64,000 nucleotides of DNA, taken from the NCBI GenBank assembly GCA_003552585.1, contig PUNK01000014.1, positions 17,052-81,051 of the forward strand. The letters run 5' to 3'. This document shows positions 36,439 to 45,742 of the stretch, in pieces. The notes below the pieces were generated by a model. The model was not told the origin of the DNA. It ran no database searches and saw nothing but the letters and a program-made list of their open reading frames with translations. The DNA is from Thermoplasmata archaeon (GTDB lineage Archaea > Thermoplasmatota > Thermoplasmata > Halarchaeoplasmatales > Halarchaeoplasmataceae). The number at the start of each line of letters is the position of its first letter. Position 1 is the first letter of the stretch. The position numbers and the translations under genes are program-made.

Positions 36439-38835
36439 ATGAAGACAAAAAAAGATGCCAGATGGAAGGTGTTGGTTGTAGCATTTGTCCTGATTTTTGC
36501 AGGCTTTGCTGCAATGATGGTAACACCGACAGTTTTGGCAGAAGAATCCCCTGAAGTTACGACAGAACCAGCAGAGGATGTCACGCCCCATACAGCAGTA
36601 CTGAACATGTCATTCACAATGGGTGACATTGAAGAAGTAACAGTATGGTTCGAATATAATTATACTGGAGAAGACCCTGAGATCCCTGTAGGAGAAGCAG
36701 TTTATACCGTTGATGACGAGGTAACGACACACAGTCATCTACTAGATGATCTAGTCCCCGAAACAGAGTATGATTTCGTGGCTGTGCTTCAATACTATGA
36801 CGAGGAAGAAGAGGAAGATGTGACACTTCAAGGAAACATAGAAACCTTCATGACCGGTGAGATTGTAGAGGAACCAACTGTTTCTACAGAACCAGCAGAG
36901 GATATCACACCATATAGCGCAACTCTTAACATGGCATATACCCTTGGCGATGCTGGACAAGCAACTGTACAGTTCTTAGGCAACGAAACAGGAGAAACTT
37001 TAGAAAAATTAACAGAATCAGTGGTTTATGAAGATGGCGAACACGAATATGTTTTTGACGACCTTGCTCCTTGGACAGAATACGAGTATCAGGCTGTGTT
37101 GGAGTATGTCGATTCTGACGGAGAAACAGTTACACTTATGGGCGATGTGCTTGATTTCACAACTGGATCTGAAGTTACAATCGATGGGCCAGAAGAGGCA
37201 TATATTGATGAGGATGTAACTTTCGAGGCAGTTGTAATCGGAGAAATTGACGAATACAGTTGGTCCATAGTGAATATATTCGGAGACGAAGTGGACTCCG
37301 GCGAGGACGATACTTTGACTACAGTATTCGAGGATTCAGGAATGCACACAATTACGGTTGAAGTAGTAGATGTTAATGGTATCGAAGATGATGACATGGT
37401 AACAATCGATGTATTCGCTGAAGTTACGCTGACGGTCGTTGACGATGAGACTGATGATCCCGTAGAAGGTGCCGATGTAGGATTGGATTATGTGGTTCCA
37501 GTTGATCCTGAAGAGGATCCGTTACACTTCTCCGATTATGATTATACTGGTGCTGACGGGCAGGTCATATTCTCCGTGGATGTTCCCGTATTCGAAGACG
37601 GTCTAGGAGATGAAATATATGGTCAATATTCTGCTGGTCATACTGATTACGTACGTGAATCAGGTGAATTCACCGGCACGTCATATGAGATCAGACTCAC
37701 TCCCAGAACGGAATGGACTGTAGAAGTCGGACCTATCGTTGAAGTTATAGATCCAGCTGACGATCCTTTCCCAGTTCCTGAAGCAGAAGTAACTCTAACA
37801 TGGAATGATCAAGAGATGGTAACGGAGACCGGTTCTGACGGTATTGCTAGTTTCGCTGTCGATTTCAATCCAGATACAGATGAAACCGAATTCGACGCTC
37901 AGATATGGCACGAGGATTATCTGATGAACCACACCAGTTTTGTAGGCTCCTCTTCCTTTGCGTACAGGATAGCTGAAGGATATTATTTCCCTGAGATCTT
38001 GCTTGAAGAACACTTCACCTTTGAGATAGGACCTGTGGTCGATGAAGATGGCGACCCAATAGATAGAGTACAAGTGACCATAATGTACGATGAATACTAC
38101 GCAGAGGATGAAACACTCCCTGATGGAATAGCTGTATTCAACACAAGGGACATTTTCGTCAATCCGTACGACGAGGGCGTAGATGCTACATTCTACCATG
38201 AAGACTACATGACTAAGGAAGCACATGTATTCCCAGATGAAGAAGTGGTCCTTCTACCAAGGGTTGCGGTCACAGTCGGTCCGGTAGTAGATCAGGAAGG
38301 TGAACCAGTTAGTGGAGCTACCGTAACACTTGTTGCTGAAGAATGGCAGGAGAGCGAAGACACTGATGCCGATGGAAACGCAGTATTCTATCCACCATTC
38401 GATCCTGAAGGAGTAACCTTCACTTATACGATATCCCACTGGGACCTTGAAGAGGATGTGACAGGAACGTTCACCGGAACTTCTTCCGGAGAGATAGAAA
38501 TTGAAATAGAGGAAGATGAACCTGTTGATGAACCTATATCCACCGCAGTCCTTGCAGGAGTAGGTATAATCATCATCATAATCATCGTGATAATCGTTGT
38601 TATGATGATGAGGAAGAAGCCTGTAGAGGCTGAGGAAGAAGAGGAACTCTTTGAAGAAGAAGATCTCTTTGAAGAAGAAGAGGAAGATCTCTTTGAGGAA
38701 GAAGAGGACCTCTTTGAGGAAGAAGAGGAAGATCTCTTTGAGGAAGAAGAGGAAGATCTCTTTGAGGAAGAAGAGGAAGATCTCTTTGAGGAAGAAGAGG
38801 AAGACCTCTTTGAGGAAGAAGAGGAAGAACTATAG
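36439..38835 (+). CDS. Membrane-anchored surface protein with FN3/PKD/carboxypeptidase-regulatory-like repeats and a DLFEEEEE tail
   Basis: 798 residues. A signal peptide (VLVVAFVLIFAGFAAMMVTPTVLA) is followed by two fibronectin-III-like repeats starting TTEPAEDVTPHTAVLNM and STEPAEDITPYSATLNM, a PKD-like domain (about 250-330), then about four carboxypeptidase-regulatory-like beta repeats (VGPVVDEDGDPIDRVQVTI, VGPVVDQEGEPVSGATVTL). One helix (about 702-723, rich in Ile) leads to a cytoplasmic tail of eight LF-containing units of the form DLFEEEEE. The outside domains are of adhesion type. The tail has no enzymatic meaning known to me and may be a docking or charge-bearing segment. A terminator tract follows the stop. 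Confidence 0.85.
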   Translation: MKTKKDARWKVLVVAFVLIFAGFAAMMVTPTVLAEESPEVTTEPAEDVTPHTAVLNMSFTMGDIEEVTVWFEYNYTGEDPEIPVGEAVYTVDDEVTTHSHLLDDLVPETEYDFVAVLQYYDEEEEEDVTLQGNIETFMTGEIVEEPTVSTEPAEDITPYSATLNMAYTLGDAGQATVQFLGNETGETLEKLTESVVYEDGEHEYVFDDLAPWTEYEYQAVLEYVDSDGETVTLMGDVLDFTTGSEVTIDGPEEAYIDEDVTFEAVVIGEIDEYSWSIVNIFGDEVDSGEDDTLTTVFEDSGMHTITVEVVDVNGIEDDDMVTIDVFAEVTLTVVDDETDDPVEGADVGLDYVVPVDPEEDPLHFSDYDYTGADGQVIFSVDVPVFEDGLGDEIYGQYSAGHTDYVRESGEFTGTSYEIRLTPRTEWTVEVGPIVEVIDPADDPFPVPEAEVTLTWNDQEMVTETGSDGIASFAVDFNPDTDETEFDAQIWHEDYLMNHTSFVGSSSFAYRIAEGYYFPEILLEEHFTFEIGPVVDEDGDPIDRVQVTIMYDEYYAEDETLPDGIAVFNTRDIFVNPYDEGVDATFYHEDYMTKEAHVFPDEEVVLLPRVAVTVGPVVDQEGEPVSGATVTLVAEEWQESEDTDADGNAVFYPPFDPEGVTFTYTISHWDLEEDVTGTFTGTSSGEIEIEIEEDEPVDEPISTAVLAGVGIIIIIIIVIIVVMMMRKKPVEAEEEEELFEEEDLFEEEEEDLFEEEEDLFEEEEEDLFEEEEEDLFEEEEEDLFEEEEEDLFEEEEEEL
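38637..38835 (+). repeat. In-frame 24-bp tandem repeat (GATCTCTTTGAGGAAGAAGAGGAA type)
   Basis: About eight units, most 24 bases, encoding DLFEEEEE. Several consecutive copies are identical or nearly so at DNA level and one unit is shorter by a codon, which points to expansion by slippage or unequal recombination. Confidence 0.85.
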
Positions 38836-38845
38836 GTACAAAATT

Positions 38846-38870
38846 CCCAACCCCTTTCTTTTTTTATTAT
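38846..38870 (+). terminator. Probable T-rich terminator after the FN3/PKD surface protein
   Basis: CCCAACCCCTTTCTTTTTTTATT directly after the stop codon; one of four such C-tract/T-tract sites in the window. Confidence 0.5.
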
Positions 38871-38967
38871 TTATACCAGCTTGTTATCGGTGAGGCATTT
38901 TTAACTCTAGACTCGATTTATATAACCGTCATGTTTAAATAGAAGCTCTGGCTAATTTTATCTTGAG

Positions 38968-39924
38968 ATGAACCAGAACCAGCTCATCGAAGAGGTCAGA
39001 GGGATACTCGCCAAAGCAGGATTTTATCTATCTGAAAGACACTATGAACGAGGTATAAGCTTCGACTTGATCGCAAGAAGAGATGACCATCTTTTGATCA
39101 TAGGTATCCTATTGAATGCAGACAGTTCTAGGATCGAGAATGCAAAAGAGATGAAGATCTTAGCAGACGTGTTGGACGGTTCACCCATGTTAATAGCACT
39201 TAGTGGGGGAAGAAGACCTTTACAAAGAGGTGTTGTTTATTCACGCAAAGGGATTCCTCTGATTTCTTTGGACACTCTCAACGACATGTTTATTGAAGGA
39301 GTCCCTCCCTATGTTTTTTCTGCACCAGGGGGATTCTATGTGTCTATCGATTCAGATCTTTTACGAGAAGCGAGGAAGGAAAGACAGATATCCCTTCGTA
39401 AGATGGCAGAGATAGCTGGAGTTTCTAGAAAAGCCATACAAAAATACGAAGAGGGTATGGGAGTCGATCTCGAAGTGGCGATGAGGATGGAAGAGTATCT
39501 AGGTAAGGATCTGATCCTACCACTGGATCCTTTGGATCATGATGAGGAGCTAAAGGGCACCGTTATGAATCCTCTCGAGGAATTTACAGGGGTTCAAAAG
39601 ATAATATTCAAATCTCTAGTTTCTATGGGATATGAAGTGGTACCTACTAGACGATCTCCCTTCGAAGCTATAACCTCCGATGAAAGTACAATCCTCCTTT
39701 CAGGTGTAGGTTCCCATTCGGAGAGGAAACTAAAAAAGAAGGCTAGAGTCGTATCTAATCTTTCCCATATCACTGAAAAAGATTCGGTAATATTCATGAA
39801 AAGTAGGAGGACCCATTACAATATAGAGGGAACTCCTCTCATAGATAGGAGGGAACTGGAGTATCTAACTTCAAGGGACGATATGATCGATTTGCTTCGC
39901 GAGAGGAAATCCGGTGGTGTCTAG
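38968..39924 (+). CDS. Archaeal HTH-type transcriptional regulator (conserved XRE-like family)
   Basis: 318 residues. The first 120 residues resemble a restriction-endonuclease-like fold without clear active-site residues (FYLSERHYERGISFDLIARRDDHLLIIGILLN). The XRE helix-turn-helix is LLREARKERQISLRKMAEIAGVSRKAIQKYEEG (about 131-163). The layout matches the conserved archaeal family annotated as putative HTH-type transcriptional regulator. It overlaps the next gene by 11 bases, so the two are translationally coupled. Target genes are unknown. Confidence 0.82.
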   Translation: MNQNQLIEEVRGILAKAGFYLSERHYERGISFDLIARRDDHLLIIGILLNADSSRIENAKEMKILADVLDGSPMLIALSGGRRPLQRGVVYSRKGIPLISLDTLNDMFIEGVPPYVFSAPGGFYVSIDSDLLREARKERQISLRKMAEIAGVSRKAIQKYEEGMGVDLEVAMRMEEYLGKDLILPLDPLDHDEELKGTVMNPLEEFTGVQKIIFKSLVSMGYEVVPTRRSPFEAITSDESTILLSGVGSHSERKLKKKARVVSNLSHITEKDSVIFMKSRRTHYNIEGTPLIDRRELEYLTSRDDMIDLLRERKSGGV

Positions 39925-40567
39925 GTTGTTGAGCCTAAAAACAGACAAAGGAACAGTAGTTCACCTGATGGGTATCGTGAAGGGACTAGTTTCAGAATCT
40001 AGGAGAGTAAAGGAGAGATTGAAAGAAGTAGATTTCGAAAAGGGAGCATTACCCATCTCTCCAGAAGAGGTCGATGCATTATGTAATCTTATCGAAAGTC
40101 AATTTGAAGAAGGTGAATACCAGTTGAGTACACCCGAGATCGCCTATGTGCAGAATCTCAAGAGGTTCGGTGAAGTCAGAATCCCTCCCCCCTCTTACAC
40201 CATATTTCTAGAATATTGTACAGAAGCCGATATCGAAGTTGAAGGCATAGATATGGATGATGAGCATTACACTGCAGCATACTGCGAACATGTAAGCGGC
40301 ATTAACTGGATCATGCAGTCATACATCGAAAAGCGCCTGCTAAAAAAGGAGGTGCAGGCCAAAACGCCTAGGGAATTTGCGATCGAGTGGGACAGGTCCA
40401 TAAATAGATTGTCAGGTTTCCAATCCCTTGAAGAGAATCGCGAACGGGTGATGGCAAAGAACCTACAGAGACTTTCCATCAAATCAGATGTTTTCACGTT
40501 GATAGAGTATGAAAGGTCGAAGGGTGTGCTGAAGATCCTAAAAGATAAAGGTTGGTATACCTATTGA
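39914..40567 (+). CDS. Unknown protein coupled to the HTH regulator
   Basis: 217 residues, starting at GTG 39914 (or GTG 39917) inside the end of the regulator gene. Mostly helical and charged: GIVKGLVSESRRVKERLKEV, YCEHVSGINWIMQSYIEKRL, EEVQAKTPREFAIEW-like helices. No catalytic or metal motif and no family I recognise. The overlap with the regulator suggests the two proteins work together. Confidence 0.7.
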   Translation: MVSRLLSLKTDKGTVVHLMGIVKGLVSESRRVKERLKEVDFEKGALPISPEEVDALCNLIESQFEEGEYQLSTPEIAYVQNLKRFGEVRIPPPSYTIFLEYCTEADIEVEGIDMDDEHYTAAYCEHVSGINWIMQSYIEKRLLKKEVQAKTPREFAIEWDRSINRLSGFQSLEENRERVMAKNLQRLSIKSDVFTLIEYERSKGVLKILKDKGWYTY

Positions 40568-40585
40568 TTTGTCAAATAGGATCGA

Positions 40586-41782
40586 TTAAACGAATACTAT
40601 GAACAACAAAGTCGCTACTATGAGTGAAATTATAACCGGACCTCCGACCCTCTTAAGGAATTTACCCATATCTCCATCGAAATACTCGAGGGAGATACTT
40701 ATACACGGATGGACGGGTGTGATCACGTAGCCCATGAAAACTGATAGATATATCAAGGAGAATATAAGTATAGGCAAAGTTTCCAGGGTGAAGGATGCCA
40801 TATATATCGGAATGATTATCGAAGCTGGAATTATTATTCTGCCCGTTGCTAGACCAAGTAGAAATCCAAAACCCACAGCAAGGACTACTCTGGGTAATTG
40901 AAGGTTTTCGATCAAAACATCGATACCGGATGACAAGAATATATTGATAAAAAGGTATAGGCAGAAGATCAATATCATAAAATTCCACGGCTTCATCTCA
41001 TTTACTGCAAGTTTGATGATCTTTGGCTTTGAATCATTTATTATATGTATCGCTAATAATAAGCTGATAGAGACGGCTATCAGCAATGAGAGGTTTTCAA
41101 CAGGCAGTGTGAAAAAAGTGAACAATACGAAATGAACGACCGGTGCAGCTATCAGAACAGTAAGGGGAGGTAATAGGGCTTTCACGTTCATTTCTGAAGT
41201 GTACTCCATCTCACCATCGACCTTTCGTAGCAAAAACAAGTATCCAAGAGCTATTGTCATGATGAAAAAGGGGAACTGGAATATGATGATACTGTAGATC
41301 GATAGATTGGCGATATCAGCTGGAATTATAAGGGCATAAGATATAGGATAGATAAAATAAAGAACATGTCGAAACCATACATTGATACTCGTTTTTTCAT
41401 GCCCCTCAAGCTCTTCACCGGCTTTATCGATCAAAGGTGCAGAGAATAGTGCTCCCCCGGGAATAGGTAACAATCCCAACAAAGCAGGTGTAGACCCCAA
41501 AAACAATCTTTTACCTACCCTAAGGTTATTTATGATGTCATCGAGTTTTCCACTTTCCTGTAAGATCCCACCAATTATCGGGATGATCCCGAGTGCGAGT
41601 ATCAAAAGTATTATGTTTGGATCAGTCGAGGTTATATAAATCTGCTCTAATAATTCATAGGGGCTGAGTGTGAAGATACCTAGGATGATCGCACCAGTTA
41701 AAAGAGCTAGTGTAAGATGATGTCTAGCTCCATAAAGGAGTACTCCGATTGCTAGGAAGAAACCTATCCATGCGATTGACAT
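40586..41782 (-). CDS. DUF401-family membrane permease
   Basis: 398 residues, about ten transmembrane helices. LLGLLPIPGGALFSAPLIDKAGEEL and GYVITPVHPCISISLEYFDGDMGKFLKR are the two half-sequence signatures of the DUF401 family, which is related to the GntP/ion transporter group of carboxylate carriers. The substrate is unknown; an organic anion is a guess from the superfamily. Convergent with the unknown gene before it. Confidence 0.8.
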   Translation of the reverse strand: MSIAWIGFFLAIGVLLYGARHHLTLALLTGAIILGIFTLSPYELLEQIYITSTDPNIILLILALGIIPIIGGILQESGKLDDIINNLRVGKRLFLGSTPALLGLLPIPGGALFSAPLIDKAGEELEGHEKTSINVWFRHVLYFIYPISYALIIPADIANLSIYSIIIFQFPFFIMTIALGYLFLLRKVDGEMEYTSEMNVKALLPPLTVLIAAPVVHFVLFTFFTLPVENLSLLIAVSISLLLAIHIINDSKPKIIKLAVNEMKPWNFMILIFCLYLFINIFLSSGIDVLIENLQLPRVVLAVGFGFLLGLATGRIIIPASIIIPIYMASFTLETLPILIFSLIYLSVFMGYVITPVHPCISISLEYFDGDMGKFLKRVGGPVIISLIVATLLFIVFV

Positions 41783-41925
41783 GATGAAAAGGCACTCATA
41801 TTTAACCTATATAAGTTTTCTTTGGAATATCTATGTAATAAGCCTAGAAGTATTGATGATGGGATATACACGAAAAATTAAATAATACCAAAATCAATGT
41901 TCAAAAGTCTTAGGAGGTACAATAT

Positions 41926-42942
41926 ATGCCGAGTAAAAAGGACCAGATCCGACAAAAGATCGAAAATTATCATAAACAGATCAAAAAATTGAAGAGTGAG
42001 CGGAATAAACTTATTCAGGAAAATAAACGTATTAAACAGGAAACAAGGGAGGTACTTTCTGAAAAGAACGATCTACTCCAGGAGAAGGAGGAAGAGCTGG
42101 AGGAACTGAAATCCGAGCTCGAAGAAGGAGGTTTGGACGAAGAAGAAAAAGCCCTTTTGGATGGTTTAGAAGAAGAAAATAAAGAATTGAAGCAGGAGAT
42201 GGATGAACTCAATGAAGAAAATAACCGATTGATGAGCGAGTTAGAAACACTACAGAAACACTCCGGCTCTGCAAGTATAGATTCTCCCGGCACTTTGTCT
42301 TTTTTAGCTGGAACAGATGTGAAAGGTGATCTATGCTGTGGTGAGAACTTTAATTTGGCCAAAGATTCGAACATCAAAGGTGATATTGATGTTAATCTGG
42401 ATGTTAGGATAGATTCTAATTGTAAAATAACAGGCGACTTAATTTCAAAAAAAGGGAACATCAAACTCGGGGATGGGGTCTGTGTGGAAGGTTTGATAAA
42501 GGCACGTTCCGTTAAAATCGGAGATGAAGTGGATGTTGATGATATAGAATGTAACGGTGATCTACATGTTGGAAAGAATTCTAAGATTGGTAATGTATCA
42601 GCACTTGGCAATGTAAGGTTAGACAAAGGCTCGATGGTCGATGGGGGTCTGGAATATGCCGGAACTTTGAACGCTGAACCCCGTGTGACCATAACCGGTT
42701 CAGTCGTCCCTCGTGCAAAGGATGAAATATTGAACGAGGTAAAAGAGCATGAAGAACCGAACCAGGAACAAGAAGACGTTTTTGAAGAGGAAGAAACTTC
42801 ATATGATAAAGAAGAGGATATCTTCACAGACTCAGAGGAAGAGGATATTTTTGAAGAGGAAGATGAAAGATGTCCTATATGTGATTCTGAGATCGAACCC
42901 GGTAGTGATACTTGCAGCAGCTGTGGTGCAAAAATTTTATAA
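41926..42942 (+). CDS. Bactofilin-like protein with coiled coil, acidic linker and zinc ribbon
   Basis: 338 residues behind AGGAGGT (41911-41917). Residues 1-115 are a long coiled coil (KIENYHKQIKKLKSERNKL...). Residues about 120-270 are a polymer-forming beta-helix of the bactofilin/DUF583 type, with regular GDL/GDI turns: VKGDLCCGENFNLAKDSNIKG, ITGDLISKKGNIKLG, NGDLHVGKNSKIGNV. An acidic part with VFEEEE and DIFEEEDE follows, then a four-Cys zinc ribbon CPICDSEIEPGSDTCSSCGA. Bactofilins polymerise into scaffolds without nucleotide. It leads an operon with orc1/cdc6 (23 bases on), which hints at a structural role near the chromosome. Confidence 0.82.
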   Translation: MPSKKDQIRQKIENYHKQIKKLKSERNKLIQENKRIKQETREVLSEKNDLLQEKEEELEELKSELEEGGLDEEEKALLDGLEEENKELKQEMDELNEENNRLMSELETLQKHSGSASIDSPGTLSFLAGTDVKGDLCCGENFNLAKDSNIKGDIDVNLDVRIDSNCKITGDLISKKGNIKLGDGVCVEGLIKARSVKIGDEVDVDDIECNGDLHVGKNSKIGNVSALGNVRLDKGSMVDGGLEYAGTLNAEPRVTITGSVVPRAKDEILNEVKEHEEPNQEQEDVFEEEETSYDKEEDIFTDSEEEDIFEEEDERCPICDSEIEPGSDTCSSCGAKIL

Positions 42943-42965
42943 ATGAGCTGATGAAGATACGGTAG

Positions 42966-44165
42966 ATGTCTTTCAAAAGGTCTAGAAGCAAGATAATAAA
43001 GTATCCAGCGAAACTTTCATTTGATTACGTTCCCAATGAACTTCCTCATAGGGACGAACAGCATCAGCAATTGTTTACTCTATTCAGCCGTGTTATACCT
43101 TCGGGGATCTCTCAGAACGCATTCCTTTACGGTCCGGTAGGTACTGGAAAAACAGCAACTGCAAAACGCTTTTCTATCGATTTTAGTAGATGGGCACAGG
43201 AAGAGGAAGGGAAGGTCGTAAACCATGTGATCGTGAACTGCAGAAGGAGGTCCAATAATTCGCAGACTATGTACAAGATCTTAAAACACTTTGACAGTAA
43301 CTTTCCAGATAGAGGTTTCTCCGTCGGAGAGATGGTCGAAATTCTACAAAAGCATATAGAGAAAAAAAAGGTACATCTACTCGTAGTTCTTGATGAAGTA
43401 GATACTCTAATACAAAGGGATGGTTCGGACATAATATATCTATTGTCTCGTATGAAGGATGAGCAGGAATACCAAAGTCCACACTCGGATGGACAGATTT
43501 CGTTGATACTGATATCTCAGAAGAATGCGCTGGAGTTGTTGGATAAAAGTTCGCTTAGCACGTTTAAAAGGAGCAACAGGATAAGGTTCCCTCGTTATAC
43601 ACCTGATCAAATGTATGACATCCTCAAGATAAGATCTGAACTCGCTTTGTTCGATGACACTATAGATGATGATGAAATCAGGCAGCTGTCATTCATGACC
43701 GGACATGGTGAAGAAGGAGAGGGGGATGGTGATGCACGGTTTGGTATAGAGCTTTTAGAGAGGTCGGCCTTGATCGCGGAAGGAAAGGGGAAGAGGAAAA
43801 TAGAACCCGAAGATGTCAGGGCTGCACAGGGAGAAGTTAAACCATTTTCAGCATCTTTATCACTTCTTAGAGAACTAAAATCGCAGGAGAAAATAATACT
43901 ATTGGCAGCTTCGAAGGAACTCAAGTCACGAGCTTTTACTACTACGGGTGATCTTAAAGATGTTTATGAGATTGTTTGTGAAGAACAGGGGGAGAAACCT
44001 TTACAGCATACACAATTCTGGAAATATATCAAAAATCTCTCAGCCAAAGGTCTTTTAAGTACCCAGACCAGTTCTACAGGGAAAGGTCGGACAACTCAGA
44101 TATCGATCACTGATGTGCCTGTCGAGGAGCTTGAAATCGAATTACGTAAGATACTGGAGAGATAG
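42966..44165 (+). CDS. cdc6: Orc1/Cdc6-family replication initiator-like ATPase
   Basis: 399 residues. AAA+ motifs: Walker A GPVGTGKTA (56-64), Walker B LLVVLDEVDTL (about 139-149), sensor region SLILISQKNALELLDKSSLSTFKRSNRIRFPRYTPDQMYDIL, and a C-terminal winged helix (KILLAASKELKSRAFTTTGDL...TQFWKYIKNLSAKGLL). It binds origins and loads MCM in archaea. The sequence is divergent from canonical Orc1 (no strong initiator-specific motif can be judged by eye), so it may be a secondary paralogue. I saw no origin-recognition-box repeats beside it. Confidence 0.88.
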   Translation: MSFKRSRSKIIKYPAKLSFDYVPNELPHRDEQHQQLFTLFSRVIPSGISQNAFLYGPVGTGKTATAKRFSIDFSRWAQEEEGKVVNHVIVNCRRRSNNSQTMYKILKHFDSNFPDRGFSVGEMVEILQKHIEKKKVHLLVVLDEVDTLIQRDGSDIIYLLSRMKDEQEYQSPHSDGQISLILISQKNALELLDKSSLSTFKRSNRIRFPRYTPDQMYDILKIRSELALFDDTIDDDEIRQLSFMTGHGEEGEGDGDARFGIELLERSALIAEGKGKRKIEPEDVRAAQGEVKPFSASLSLLRELKSQEKIILLAASKELKSRAFTTTGDLKDVYEIVCEEQGEKPLQHTQFWKYIKNLSAKGLLSTQTSSTGKGRTTQISITDVPVEELEIELRKILER

Positions 44166-44166
44166 C

Positions 44167-44859
44167 TTGCTTTCAGGGGTAAAAGACAAACTTCTTTTCA
44201 CCGCAGCGCTCGTTTCTCTCCTGGGAACAGCAGTGCTATTCGTGTACGCATCGAGTAGAAGTGAGTTGACCATTGATATCGAAGAGATCGGTTCCGAGCA
44301 TGTAGGTAGAAAAGTAACTACAAAAGGTTACATCGCAAGTATGGGCTCATACGGTGAAACGTTTTACATGGATTTAAGGGCCACACATAGCGAATACGAA
44401 ATACATTTGAGGTGTGAACAAGGGATGTTGGATTCTTTTGAAGATGGTCATGAGTTGATACCAGGTGCACTGGTAGAGGTCAGTGGCATAGTGGAGGAAA
44501 GCGGAAATCGACAAACTTTAAGACTCCTTCACTCGGAGGAGATAGAGGTTCTCGAACCAGCATTGACCAGCTTTACACCTTTTGATTCGATCCTCGAAAA
44601 TCCTGAATGGTATGAAGGTATGGAGTTGAAAGTGAGAGGAGAAGTGAAGGAGATAAGACCGATATATCAAGGCACCCTGATCGTATTGGGACCATTGGAC
44701 GAAGGATATCACCGCTTGACCATTGAGATAAGTGGGTGGTATAACGAGGAAATGAAAGTCGTTCGGGATGATGTGGTGGTTGTAGAAGGGCCTTTTGTGT
44801 ATAGATCATCTAAGGGTACTTGGATGATCCGTTCCGATAGAGTACCAGCACCATATTAG
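44167..44859 (+). CDS. Membrane-anchored OB-fold protein downstream of orc1/cdc6
   Basis: 230 residues from TTG 44167, which has GGAGAG 6 bases before it and begins directly after the orc1 stop; the track start at 44113 overlaps orc1 by 53 bases and is less likely. One N-terminal helix (LLFTAALVSLLGTAVLFVYA) is followed by two OB-like beta barrels (GRKVTTKGYIASMGSYGETFYM..., GMELKVRGEVKEIRPIYQGTLIVL), which resemble the nucleic-acid-binding OB set but face the outside if the helix is a signal anchor. Function unknown. Third gene of the bactofilin-orc1 operon. Confidence 0.7.
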   Translation: MLSGVKDKLLFTAALVSLLGTAVLFVYASSRSELTIDIEEIGSEHVGRKVTTKGYIASMGSYGETFYMDLRATHSEYEIHLRCEQGMLDSFEDGHELIPGALVEVSGIVEESGNRQTLRLLHSEEIEVLEPALTSFTPFDSILENPEWYEGMELKVRGEVKEIRPIYQGTLIVLGPLDEGYHRLTIEISGWYNEEMKVVRDDVVVVEGPFVYRSSKGTWMIRSDRVPAPY

Positions 44860-45666
44860 CTACAGCTCGTCTAGTCTTTTTTTGATCAATTTTTTTAACT
44901 CTTTCTCCTCCTTCCTGAAGAAATCTATCCTTTCATCGTTCAGAAAAAGCCATTCCCATCCCCAGGGTGAAACTGAGTAATCGATCACATCCTGACGGGT
45001 ATCGATCGTCAGAAGTCGATGCTGAATTCTTGGGTCATCGAGTTCCTGTAAAACCTCTTTTACCTTATGAGCATTGTGTATGCTGTACGGACATCTATTG
45101 CTGTATGCTTGTTCAACTGCCATTCTTCCTTGCTCAGATAGATCCAAAGGGCTGTATCTTGATTGTATAAATTTAGGTGGTTCGCCCTCTTCAAAGGGAT
45201 GCCATACCAGATGTATGTAATCTTGATTATCGATGTCTTTGAATCCCAACATTTCCATCATATTAAGTGGAAAATGGATCGGATGATCCCATGCTATCGT
45301 AGCCAGCCCGGTGAAATCTTCTGATATGACTTCAAGCGTCTTTTTCACCAGTAATTTCTCAAAATCAAGATGTTTTTTGTTCTCCCCAAAAGGTGATAAC
45401 CAGTGAAAACACATCAAAACCGCAGCTCCTGGAGCGATGATAGGAAGAGGAGCTTTTTCTGCCGGCATATATTCTAGAAAACCAGTTGCCTGGTTGTTTT
45501 GATATGATATGAACCCCTTCATCCCCTGTTCTATCCTCTCAATTCTCCAGCGTAGGGTTTCCTCCAAAGGACCTTTCATATAATCTGAAACTTCCAGACC
45601 ACCGGGGCAGCATATTATATCTTTCACATTTTTCCTATCTAAAGGACGGATATCTAGATCGGTCAT
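44860..45666 (-). CDS. GNAT-like protein with C-terminal YoaP-type region
   Basis: 268 residues. The N-terminal part has GNAT features (GFISYQNNQATGFLEYMPAEKAPLPI, then MCFHWLSP, LLVKKTLEVI, GLATIAWDHPIHFPLNMMEMLGFKDID), which resembles the acetyltransferase half of YoaP-like proteins. The second half holds YSNRCPYSIHNAHKVKEVLQEL, similar to the thioredoxin-like part of that family. Substrate unknown. Convergent with the OB-fold gene, meeting it end to end; upstream of the RNase P RNA gene on the other strand. Confidence 0.65.
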   Translation of the reverse strand: MTDLDIRPLDRKNVKDIICCPGGLEVSDYMKGPLEETLRWRIERIEQGMKGFISYQNNQATGFLEYMPAEKAPLPIIAPGAAVLMCFHWLSPFGENKKHLDFEKLLVKKTLEVISEDFTGLATIAWDHPIHFPLNMMEMLGFKDIDNQDYIHLVWHPFEEGEPPKFIQSRYSPLDLSEQGRMAVEQAYSNRCPYSIHNAHKVKEVLQELDDPRIQHRLLTIDTRQDVIDYSVSPWGWEWLFLNDERIDFFRKEEKELKKLIKKRLDEL

Positions 45667-45713
45667 GTATTAAAAAGAGTGAAAATTGGATAAATAAGTA
45701 TCGTTCTGAAAAG

Positions 45714-45722
45714 TTTTATATA
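45714..45722 (+). promoter_or_regulatory. TATA box of RNase P RNA
   Basis: TTTTATATA about 28 bases before the predicted 5' end of the RNA. Confidence 0.6.
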
Positions 45723-45742
45723 GGTATTAGTACAAGTTACAA

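Noticed and set aside
38651-38893. Lys/Arg-rich ORF SLRKKRKISLRKKRK
   Set aside because: Frame-shifted shadow of the DLFEEEEE tandem repeat.
41783-41925. Possible replication origin next to orc1/cdc6
   Set aside because: Looked for inverted GC-rich origin-recognition boxes and AT-rich unwinding repeats before 41926 and after 44859; none were found beyond general AT-richness.
42015-42827. 270-residue Ser-rich minus-strand ORF
   Set aside because: Antisense of the bactofilin-like coding region. Long Ser runs are the mirror of Glu/Asp-rich coiled coil.
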